From contig JAKAHN010000020.1 in NCBI GenBank assembly GCA_021814895.1, positions 1 to 9,999 on the forward strand: a stretch of DNA of 9,999 bases. Direction: 5' to 3'. The first letter of the stretch is position 1, and the number at the start of each line of letters is the position of its first letter. The translations under genes and the position numbers were made by a program. This document shows positions 1-5,095 of the stretch, piece by piece. Under the pieces are notes generated by a model. That model made no database searches, was not told the DNA's origin, and saw nothing but the letters and a program-made list of their open reading frames with translations. The stretch comes from a bacterium. GTDB lineage: Bacteria; Patescibacteriota; Minisyncoccia; Phycocordibacterales; 2-02-FULL-43-11.

Positions 1-189
1 TTTAAGGCTTGGGCTCTTGCTGGCGAGCTTGGCTACACCATAGCGATCCCTATCGTTATTTTGGCTTTAGTCGGCCGATTAGCGGACAAATATTTCAATA
101 CCGCGCCATGGCTGATACTTGTCGGCATTCTAATTTCAATTTTTGTTTCCTCATGGCTCATATATAGGAAAATGAAAGAGATAATGTAA
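1..189 (+). CDS. atpZ: AtpZ/AtpI-family small membrane protein, 3' part
   Basis: The reading frame is open from the first base and stops at TAA 187-189, leaving 62 visible residues; the start lies left of the window. Two hydrophobic segments are visible (about residues 10-25 and 41-56), separated by a short polar loop with the pattern GRLADKYFNTAPW. The loop resembles the G-x-x-x-D-K-x-x-x-T-x-P-W hairpin of the AtpZ (ATPase gene 1) family. Members are small membrane proteins encoded at the head of F-ATPase operons and are thought to help c-ring assembly or Mg2+/Ca2+ handling. Its place upstream of atpB fits, although an unrelated gene and two terminator-like hairpins now lie between them. 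The call rests on loop, topology and context. AtpI proper is the alternative. Confidence 0.75.
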   Translation, partial: FKAWALAGELGYTIAIPIVILALVGRLADKYFNTAPWLILVGILISIFVSSWLIYRKMKEIM

Positions 190-194
190 TACCA

Positions 195-222
195 ACTTAT
201 CACTTATAACTAATCACTGATA
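195..222. repeat. Heptamer tandem tract after the atpZ stop
   Basis: Starting five bases after the atpZ stop codon, four 7-nt units follow without gaps: ACTTATC, ACTTATA, ACTAATC, ACTGATA. The consensus is ACTnATM. Similar 7-nt tracts lie just after the atpA and metK stops. The function is unknown, and it may be neutral spacer made by slippage. Confidence 0.5.
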
Positions 223-234
223 ACAAAAAACCCC

Positions 235-271
235 GAGGTCAGTCCTCTCTTGAAGTTTGAGGTCTGACCTC
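235..271. terminator. Terminator-like hairpin after atpZ, possibly bidirectional
   Basis: The arms 235-247 and 259-271 are 13 bp each with one mismatch and enclose an 11-nt loop. On the + strand the stem is followed by TTTATTCTA, a moderate U-tract that would end the atpZ transcript. On the - strand the stem is followed by GGGG and then six T, so the element could also stop transcription coming from the right. It separates atpZ from the next gene. Confidence 0.65.
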
Positions 272-281
272 TTTATTCTAG

Positions 282-316
282 TTGACAAATTTGACTTTAT
301 TTAAACATTGTATTAA
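282..316 (+). promoter_or_regulatory. Weak promoter candidate for the 143-aa gene
   Basis: Two overlapping -35-like hexamers are present, a perfect TTGACA (282-287) and TTGACT (291-296). The best -10-like word, TATTAA (311-316), sits at a spacing of 23 or 14 bp, neither of which is ideal. A promoter is expected here because the preceding hairpin should isolate the downstream gene, but the exact boxes are uncertain. Confidence 0.3.
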
Positions 317-351
317 AGTCAAAACAGAACAAATAAAACCGAAGACAAAAT

Positions 352-783
352 ATGAAAGCTACTCTGTTGCGTCCTATTGCAGTCAATCCCTCAAGCTTGA
401 AAATCGTCCGTAACACCCTCATTCTGATCTTGACTCTTGATGGTTGTGGAACAAACGATGATGAAGGTTTGGAGGTGTTTTTTGTCAAACAAGGCAAGGA
501 TACAAGGATCACAATCCTCACGGACTTTTCAGACAAGATGCGGAGGACTAACCAGCGCTTGCGCCCTGCAATGCAGATGACCGGACCGGAAGTCCCTCGC
601 CCTCAAGAAGTTGATGTGCCAGATGGCATCGTGAAATACACTTTGGAATCAGACCCGAAACCTCACGGTGAGATACTGAATGAGGAGCCAGGAGCCCAGT
701 CAAGTAGAACGCCTGTCTTACAGGTACACGCTCACGACCTTTTCCTAGCGTGGAAAAACCTGTTTGAAACATTTCTTGCTTAA
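352..783 (+). CDS. Unassigned 143-aa protein inserted between atpZ and atpB
   Basis: I do not recognise a family. The protein starts with a basic, weakly hydrophobic stretch; residues 21-30 (RNTLILILTL) are too short for a clear membrane helix. A polar middle contains EVFFVKQGKDTRITILTDF, and the end is hydrophobic and aromatic (HDLFLAWKNLFETFLA). Residues C32 and G33 after the hydrophobic patch loosely recall a lipobox, but the upstream segment is not a convincing signal peptide. The ATG has no Shine-Dalgarno site. The frame is bounded by a hairpin upstream and a clean terminator nine bases after the stop, so it forms its own unit. Codon use (CGG, AGG, CTG, GAG) and base content look richer in G and C than the atp genes, hinting at separate origin. 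A 99-aa frame on the other strand is an alternative but lacks such framing. Confidence 0.6.
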   Translation: MKATLLRPIAVNPSSLKIVRNTLILILTLDGCGTNDDEGLEVFFVKQGKDTRITILTDFSDKMRRTNQRLRPAMQMTGPEVPRPQEVDVPDGIVKYTLESDPKPHGEILNEEPGAQSSRTPVLQVHAHDLFLAWKNLFETFLA

Positions 784-788
784 CTCTG

Positions 789-818
789 CCTTGTCCTGCA
801 CAAGGTTTTTTTATTTTT
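789..818 (+). terminator. Rho-independent terminator of the 143-aa gene
   Basis: The arms CCTTGT (789-794) and ACAAGG (800-805) form a 6-bp stem with a 5-nt loop. It is followed directly by seven T, an A and five more T (806-818). It lies six bases after the TAA of the preceding gene. This is the clearest classical terminator in the window. Confidence 0.85.
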
Positions 819-854
819 AATATATGCAAAGCCTCGTTTTGTACCAAGTTAAAT

Positions 855-905
855 TTTTACATTTCTAACTGTCATTTTACATTTTGATTTTTTAATTTTA
901 CATTT
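855..905. repeat. Three spaced TTTTACATTT copies upstream of the atpB promoter
   Basis: Exact copies start at 855, 875 and 896, a spacing of 20 and 21 bp or roughly two helical turns. They lie within an almost pure A/T tract that ends about 20 bp before the atpB -35 box. Phased T-tracts of this kind can bend DNA or act as UP-element-like contacts for RNA polymerase. That role is inferred. Confidence 0.5.
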
Positions 906-925
906 AAAAAATTGGCCTGTTAAAA

Positions 926-954
926 TTGCAAAAAAACAAATTTCTATGTAATAT
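926..954 (+). promoter_or_regulatory. Promoter of the atp cluster (atpB)
   Basis: A -35 box TTGCAA (926-931, four of six matches) is separated by exactly 17 bp from a -10 box TAATAT (949-954). Transcription would begin near 960-962, only a few bases before the ATG at 964, so the message would be nearly leaderless. The strong terminator at 789-818 makes a new promoter here necessary. Confidence 0.55.
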
Positions 955-963
955 AGTCGCCAT

Positions 964-1707
964 ATGGTAGAAGTATCAATAACCCCGGAAACTCTTTTTC
1001 ACGTCGGAAACTTTCCGGTGACTAATTCCCTGCTTACTTCGTGGATAGTTGTCATCGGGCTTTCAATCGGCGCGATTATTTTGTCAAAAAAAATCAAAAC
1101 TGTTCCCGGAAAAATTCAAGCTCTGGTCGAATCGGTTATCGAAGGAATGTTATCCTTTTTTGAAACTGTCGGCGGTAGTCGGGAAACAGCAGAAAAATTC
1201 TTTCCGATTGTTACCACAATTTTTATATATATCATCTGTTCAAACTGGGTAGGTATCTTGCCGGGCTTCGGTTCAATCGGTATTAATGAGGCGACATCGG
1301 AAGGCGTTAAATTCGTTCCTATTTTTAGGTCAGTGTATTCCGACTTAAATATGACTTTGGCCTTAGCTTTGATTGCCGTCGTGCTAAGCCACCTTTACGG
1401 TCTGTTTACTGTTGGCATTAAAGGACATATCGGAAAATTTATAAATTTCAAAGGCCCGGTTGACGCCTTTGCCGGAGCGTTGGAAATAGTCGGCGAGATT
1501 TCAAAAATAATTTCATTATCTTTTCGACTTTTCGGCAACGTTTTTGCCGGTGAAGTATTGCTCACAATCATCGCTTTCTTAGTACCATATATCGCCCCGT
1601 TGCCATTTTTGGGACTTGAAATATTTGTCGGCTTCATCCAGGCGCTCATTTTTGCCACACTTTCAATGGTAGCGTTTTCGTCCTTCACCAAAGTTCACGA
1701 GCATTAG
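964..1707 (+). CDS. atpB: ATP synthase Fo subunit a
   Basis: This 247-aa integral membrane protein forms the proton half-channels next to the c-ring. The N-terminus has the typical pattern FPVTNSLLTSW. The decisive segment is SLSFRLFGNVFAGEVLL: R188 is the invariant arginine facing the c-ring carboxylate and E197 matches the channel glutamate (E219 in E. coli). FIQALIF near residues 224-230 contains Q226, the counterpart of E. coli Q252. Several hydrophobic helices span the chain, and the length is normal. The ATG at 964 lies nine bases after the -10 box and has no Shine-Dalgarno site. It is the first gene of the synthase cluster, followed 120 bp later by atpE. The stop codon is TAG. Confidence 0.97.
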   Translation: MVEVSITPETLFHVGNFPVTNSLLTSWIVVIGLSIGAIILSKKIKTVPGKIQALVESVIEGMLSFFETVGGSRETAEKFFPIVTTIFIYIICSNWVGILPGFGSIGINEATSEGVKFVPIFRSVYSDLNMTLALALIAVVLSHLYGLFTVGIKGHIGKFINFKGPVDAFAGALEIVGEISKIISLSFRLFGNVFAGEVLLTIIAFLVPYIAPLPFLGLEIFVGFIQALIFATLSMVAFSSFTKVHEH

Positions 1708-1746
1708 GAACCGTCTTTTAAAACTTTTTTGTCAACAAGGAAACAT

Positions 1747-1775
1747 TTGCGAAAAAATTATAATTCAGATATCAT
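1747..1775 (+). promoter_or_regulatory. Possible internal promoter before atpE
   Basis: In the 120-bp atpB-atpE gap, TTGCGA (1747-1752) stands 17 bp before TATCAT (1770-1775, five of six matches to the -10 consensus). A separate perfect TATAAT lies at 1759-1764 without a good -35. Further on, a weak 4-bp CCTT/AAGG hairpin (1787-1797) is followed by TTATTTTTTAATAG, a possible attenuator or processing site. An extra promoter would help make the many c subunits needed, but this is weakly supported. Confidence 0.3.
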
Positions 1776-1821
1776 ATCCCCATAAGCCTTAAAAAGGTTA
1801 TTTTTTAATAGTAATTAATAA

Positions 1822-2082
<261 letters not shown>

Positions 2083-2089
2083 CCTCAAC

Positions 2090-2183
2090 AGCTTCGTAAG
2101 CTTCAAGAACTTCACAAACTTCCAAAGCTTTTATTAAAAGCTAAAGAAGCTTTGGTAGTTTAAGAGGCTGAAAAAGCTTTTAA
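2090..2183. repeat. Ten-unit 9-nt array in the atpE-atpF spacer
   Basis: Units of the form (A/G)(G/A)CTTnnnn start at 2090, 2099, 2108, 2117, 2126, then 2139, 2148, 2157, 2166 and 2175. The period is exactly 9 apart from one 4-nt insertion. The first five units carry CTTC or CTTT; the later ones drift to CTAA, TTTA and CTGA. The array fills nearly the whole 102-bp spacer. It forms a hairpin with 15-bp arms and one mismatch (2116-2130 with 2147-2161), and an alternative inner hairpin AGCTTTTA/TAAAAGCT (2126-2142). Confidence 0.8.
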
Positions 2184-2184
2184 G

Positions 2185-2679
2185 ATGTCTTCCTTATTCT
2201 CAAATCTTGGTATAAATTGGATGCTTCTTCTGGCGCAGATAATAAATTTCGCCATTCTCTTTGTCGTTCTCACAAAATTCTTATACAAGCCTATTCTAAA
2301 AATGCTTGCCGATAGAAAAAATCGAATAACTGAAGACTTGGAAAAAAGTAAAAATCTGGAAATCAGAATTCATGAAGCCGAATCAGCCCAAGAAGAAATT
2401 TTGGCTTCAGCAAGACATGAAGGAGAAAAAATCATAAAGCAATCTGAAAAAAACGCCAACGAAATCAAAAATGCGGTAATAAAAGAAGCGTCTTCAGAAT
2501 CAGAAAAAATTATTCGTGACGCGAAAAAACAAATAGAAGACGATAGACAAAAAACCATTGGTGAATTGAAGAAAGAGATCGGATCACTTGTCAGCCTTTC
2601 GGTAGAAAAAGCGTTGGGAGATGTCGCAGATAAAAATATCCAAAACAAGTTAGTCGAACAAGCTGTAAAAAAACTTTAA
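2185..2679 (+). CDS. atpF: ATP synthase Fo subunit b
   Basis: This 164-aa protein forms the peripheral stalk that holds F1 against the rotor. A single N-terminal membrane helix (about residues 10-33, INWMLLLAQIINFAILFVV) leads into the family motif KFLYKPILKMLADRKNRI. A long charged helical region (about 40-140) rich in Glu, Lys and Ala follows and forms the right-handed coiled-coil stalk. A short delta-binding tail, SVEKALGDVADKNIQNKLVEQAVKKL, ends the chain. Length and order are normal. The ATG at 2185 follows the last repeat unit of the 9-nt array directly, without a Shine-Dalgarno site. atpH starts only seven bases after its stop. Confidence 0.96.
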   Translation: MSSLFSNLGINWMLLLAQIINFAILFVVLTKFLYKPILKMLADRKNRITEDLEKSKNLEIRIHEAESAQEEILASARHEGEKIIKQSEKNANEIKNAVIKEASSESEKIIRDAKKQIEDDRQKTIGELKKEIGSLVSLSVEKALGDVADKNIQNKLVEQAVKKL

Positions 2680-2686
2680 AATCATT

Positions 2687-3055
2687 ATGAAATATTCGGC
2701 CACAGAATACGCAAAATATCTTGTTTCTTTGATAGATTTGCCGTTGCCGGAACAAAAATCAAGTCTCCACAAATTTGCTGAAGTGCTTCATAAAAATGGC
2801 GATTTGAAAGATTGGAATAAAATCTCAGAGATATATGAATCACTTAAGGAAAAATCGGCAAAAAGCAAAACCGCAGTGGTGAATTATTGCGGAGATATTG
2901 ATAAGACAAAAATAGAATCTGAATTGAAAAATTATAAAATTGAGTTCGAGGAAGATAAAACCCTAAAAGGCGGAGTAAGAATCAGAATTGGGGATTTAAG
3001 AATAGACAACTCTCTGGCTGGCAGACTGGCAGATGTTAAAAAAGCATTAATATAA
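2687..3055 (+). CDS. atpH: ATP synthase F1 subunit delta, shortened
   Basis: At 122 aa this is well below the usual 170-180 aa. The C-terminal strand-turn-strand and helix, GGVRIRIGDLRIDNSLAGRLADVKKAL (about 95-121), is the recognisable delta/OSCP end that meets subunit b. The N-terminal domain, normally a six-helix bundle of about 105 residues capping the alpha subunits, is reduced to about 65 residues. It keeps a YAKYLVSL first helix and a segment like the family's last two helices (LHKNGDLKDWNKISEIYESL), so the missing part appears to be the middle helices. Position between atpF and atpA confirms identity. No frameshift is visible, so the shortness looks native. Confidence 0.88.
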   Translation: MKYSATEYAKYLVSLIDLPLPEQKSSLHKFAEVLHKNGDLKDWNKISEIYESLKEKSAKSKTAVVNYCGDIDKTKIESELKNYKIEFEEDKTLKGGVRIRIGDLRIDNSLAGRLADVKKALI

Positions 3056-3057
3056 AT

Positions 3058-3147
3058 AGCTTCATCGGCTTCCAGAGCTTCTTAAGCTTCTAAAGTATCA
3101 AAAACTTAAGAAGTTAAAGCGGCTTAAGAAGCTATAAAAGCTTAAAA
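3058..3147. repeat. Ten-unit 9-nt array in the atpH-atpA spacer
   Basis: From 3058 to 3147 the sequence divides without remainder into ten 9-nt units starting at 3058, 3067, 3076, 3085, 3094, 3103, 3112, 3121, 3130 and 3139. Examples are AGCTTCATC, GGCTTCCAG, AGCTTCTTA, GGCTTAAGA and AGCTTAAAA; units five to seven are the most diverged. It begins two bases after the atpH stop and ends six bases before the atpA ATG. A 12-bp perfect stem pairs 3076-3087 with 3122-3133; part of its left arm (3078-3086) can instead pair with 3105-3113. Confidence 0.8.
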
Positions 3148-3153
3148 TAAAAA

Positions 3154-4686
3154 ATGAACAAAGACATAATTCTTGAACAACTAAAAGACGAGATCGCCGG
3201 TATCAAAGCGGGAGCAAAAGTGGACAGAGTCGGCACGGTGATTCGCGCCGGCGACGGTGTTGCGGAAATCAAAGGTTTGGAAGGAACAATGTATGCTGAG
3301 CTTTTGGAGTTTGAAGGAACCGAAAACGTCTCTGGTATGGCTCTAAACTTGGAAGAACACTCTGTTAAAGCGATTATTCTCGGCGATGCCGTTCAAGTGA
3401 AAGAAGGTCAAACAGTTAAAAGCACAGGAACCATTCTCTCAATTCCTGTTTCTGACAAATTAATCGGCCGAGTTATTGACCCTCTTGGCAATCCAAAAGA
3501 TGGCGGACCGGCGCTGTCATCAGAAGGAACCTCCCGCTACCCTCTTGAAAAAATCGCGCCAGGCGTTATCACTCGCGAGGGAGTTAAAGTGCCACTTCAT
3601 ACAGGCTGGAAAGCGATTGACGGGATGATTCCGATCGGACGCGGACAAAGAGAACTTATCATCGGCGACAGACAAACCGGCAAGACCACTATCGCTATTG
3701 ATACGATAATCAATCAGGGAAAAGATAAACGTTTTCCAACGCCAATCTGTATCTATGTCGCCATCGGTCAGAAAGAATCCAAGGTTGCTCAAATTGTTGA
3801 AAAATTGAAAAAAGCCGGCGCTATGGAATACACGGTTGTTGTGACCGCCGCCGCCTCCGAAGCAGCCGCCCTCCAATATCTAGCCCCTTACGCTGGTTGC
3901 GCAATCGGAGAATATTTTATGGACAAAGGCAAAGACGCTCTTGTTGTTTATGACGACCTTTCAAAACACGCTTGGGCTTATCGACAAATTTCTTTATTGC
4001 TTCGCCGACCTCCTGGACGAGAAGCTTATCCTGGAGATGTATTCTATCTTCATTCAAGACTTTTAGAGCGCGCCGCTCGTCTTTCCAAACAATACGGTGG
4101 CGGTTCTCTCACAGCCCTGCCGATTATTGAGACCCAACTCGGCGATATTTCCGCTTATATTCCGACCAACGTTATTTCAATCACCGACGGCCAAATTTTC
4201 CTTGAATCGGAACTTTTCTATCAAGGTATCAGGCCGGCTATCAACGTGGGACTTTCAGTATCGCGTGTCGGCTCAAGCGCTCAAACAAAAGCGATGAAAA
4301 AAGTGGCTGGCACCTTGCGTCTTGAACTGGCGCAATTCCGCGAACTGGCGGCCTTTGCTCAATTCGGCCAAGACTTGGACTCGGCCACCAAAAAGAAAAT
4401 TGAGCGCGGTCGCCGATTGACCGAGCTTTTGAAACAACCGGAATTGGCAAGTGTACCTTTTGAAGAGCAGGTTGTAGCTATTTGGACTGCGACCAACGGA
4501 TTTATGGATACGGTAGAAGTATCAGAAATCAGCGAATTTGAAAAGAAATTCATCAAATTCCTTCACGAACACAATTCAAAGATTCTCAAAGACATCAACG
4601 AATCAACCGAGCTGAAACCAGAGACAGAAGGTGCTCTTAAAACCGCCGCGACCGATTTCACGACAAAGTATTGGAAAAAAGCATAG
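3154..4686 (+). CDS. atpA: ATP synthase F1 subunit alpha
   Basis: The non-catalytic nucleotide-binding subunit of the alpha3beta3 head, 510 aa and full length. The N-terminal beta-barrel covers about residues 25-95. The Walker A motif GDRQTGKT is at 171-178 and the Walker B region ALVVYDDL at 262-269. R371 in [10 protein letters not shown] is the arginine finger that reaches into the neighbouring beta catalytic site. The alpha/beta family signature [10 protein letters not shown] covers 361-370, and the C-terminal helical domain follows. The ATG comes after an A-rich leader without a Shine-Dalgarno site. The gene is separated from atpG by about 400 bp holding a palindrome and a gene on the other strand, an interruption of the normally tight alpha-gamma pairing. 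The stop codon is TAG. Confidence 0.98.
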   Translation: MNKDIILEQLKDEIAGIKAGAKVDRVGTVIRAGDGVAEIKGLEGTMYAELLEFEGTENVSGMALNLEEHSVKAIILGDAVQVKEGQTVKSTGTILSIPVSDKLIGRVIDPLGNPKDGGPALSSEGTSRYPLEKIAPGVITREGVKVPLHTGWKAIDGMIPIGRGQRELIIGDRQTGKTTIAIDTIINQGKDKRFPTPICIYVAIGQKESKVAQIVEKLKKAGAMEYTVVVTAAASEAAALQYLAPYAGCAIGEYFMDKGKDALVVYDDLSKHAWAYRQISLLLRRPPGREAYPGDVFYLHSRLLERAARLSKQYGGGSLTALPIIETQLGDISAYIPTNVISITDGQIFLESELFYQGIRPAINVGLSVSRVGSSAQTKAMKKVAGTLRLELAQFRELAAFAQFGQDLDSATKKKIERGRRLTELLKQPELASVPFEEQVVAIWTATNGFMDTVEVSEISEFEKKFIKFLHEHNSKILKDINESTELKPETEGALKTAATDFTTKYWKKA

Positions 4687-4714
4687 TTGTAAGTTGAAAA
4701 ATTAAAGTTTTAAG
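4687..4714. repeat. Heptamer tract after the atpA stop, inversely repeated before atpG
   Basis: Directly after the TAG of atpA come four 7-nt units: TTGTAAG, TTGAAAA, ATTAAAG, TTTTAAG. The reverse complement of this 28-bp tract matches 5067-5094, just before atpG, at 23 of 28 positions. The two therefore form imperfect inverted repeats flanking the cassette between atpA and atpG. Low complexity weakens the argument. Confidence 0.45.
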
Positions 4715-4718
4715 AAAA

Positions 4719-4770
4719 TCCCCCGCCTAAATTTTTTCTGAAAGCTTTCAGAAAAAATTTAGGCGGGGGA
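4719..4770. repeat. 52-bp perfect palindrome, probable terminator of the small - strand gene
   Basis: The arms 4719-4744 and 4745-4770 are exact reverse complements of 26 bp each with no spacer, centred on AAGCTT. The outer part is GC-rich (CCCCCGCC/GGCGGGGG) and the inner part AT-rich. Read on the - strand it follows the 56-aa gene and is trailed by ATTTTCTTAAAA, so it could end that transcript. On the + strand no U-tract follows, though the fold would still protect or process the end of the atpA message. A dispersed palindromic repeat is the alternative. Confidence 0.85.
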
Positions 4771-4830
4771 AATAGCTCTTTTGACAATAAAAAATGCGCC
4801 AACAATAAATATCGACGCAAAGTGTGGAAA

Positions 4831-5001
4831 TCAACAAGACCTCACGAAAGATGCAAGCACACCCTCTTGGTCCAGACGAACCGACAAAAGATCGTTTGCC
4901 TCTTCCCGGAGCTCCGGGTAAAGATGTATGACCTCCCTTAGCCCGTCTGACGAAAGATGATTCTTGACAGCATCCCAAAAACTTTTTGTTTCTTGGCTCA
5001 T
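4831..5001 (-). CDS. Unassigned 56-aa protein, antisense between atpA and atpG
   Basis: The frame runs from ATG (5001-4999) to TGA (4833-4831). It begins MSQETKSFWDAVKNHL and ends LASFVRSC. It is charged and looks mainly helical, with no membrane segment or known motif. Support comes from its signals: GGAGGAG two bases before the ATG is the only strong Shine-Dalgarno site in the window, and a TTGACA-17-TATTAT promoter lies just upstream. Codons such as GGG, CGG, AGG, CTA and GAG, and the only TGA stop among the genes here, set it apart from the atp genes. If the TGA were read through, 23 more codons with a hydrophobic stretch (ASIFIVGAFFIV) would follow to a TAA inside the palindrome. A longer frame in another register (4748-5029) lacks matching signals. 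Function unknown. Confidence 0.7.
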   Translation of the reverse strand: MSQETKSFWDAVKNHLSSDGLREVIHLYPELREEANDLLSVRLDQEGVLASFVRSC

Positions 5002-5030
5002 AACTCCTCCGATACAGTACTACTAACATA

Positions 5031-5059
5031 ATAATACAAAATTAATTAAATTTTGTCAA
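5031..5059 (-). promoter_or_regulatory. Near-consensus promoter of the 56-aa gene
   Basis: On the - strand TTGACA (5059-5054, perfect) is followed after exactly 17 bp by TATTAT (5036-5031, five of six). Transcription would start near 5024, giving a leader of about 20 nt that contains the Shine-Dalgarno site. It is the best sigma70-type promoter in the window, and its -35 overlaps that of atpG. Confidence 0.8.
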
Positions 5060-5081
5060 TTTATAACTTAAATCTTAAAAT
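5053..5081 (+). promoter_or_regulatory. Promoter of atpG-atpD-atpC
   Basis: TTGTCA (5053-5058, five of six) is followed after exactly 17 bp by TAAAAT (5076-5081, five of six). The start would be near 5088, leaving about eight bases before the atpG ATG at 5096. The -35 shares six of its bases with the opposite-facing -35 of the small gene, so the two cannot be occupied together. Confidence 0.6.
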
Positions 5082-5095
5082 TTTCAACTAAGAAA

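Noticed and set aside
195..222. CRISPR array suggested by the short repeats in spacers
   Set aside because: Units are 7-9 nt and contiguous without unique spacers of 25-40 nt, and no cas gene is present.
297..536. 79-aa frame on the - strand
   Set aside because: No start signals, and it overlaps the promoter region and 5' half of the 143-aa gene; it looks like a shadow frame.
548..847. 99-aa frame on the - strand opposite the 143-aa gene
   Set aside because: It covers the + strand gene and its terminator, has no ribosome site or promoter, and the + frame is better placed between its flanking hairpins.
2083..2163. In-frame continuation of atpE through the 9-nt array (26 codons with Leu every third codon)
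   Set aside because: It lacks a start codon and lies behind a TAA; the Leu period follows from the 9-nt DNA period, and the sister array after atpH is closed by stops in the corresponding frame.
4831..4860. Selenocysteine recoding at the TGA of the small gene
   Set aside because: Only a 4-bp TGCG/CGCA pairing was seen after the TGA, not a convincing bacterial SECIS hairpin, and no selenoprotein family is recognised.
4748..5029. 93-aa frame on the - strand over the palindrome and small gene
   Set aside because: It starts upstream of the expected transcription start of this strand's promoter, runs into the palindrome and has no ribosome site; the 56-aa frame in another register fits promoter and Shine-Dalgarno site exactly.
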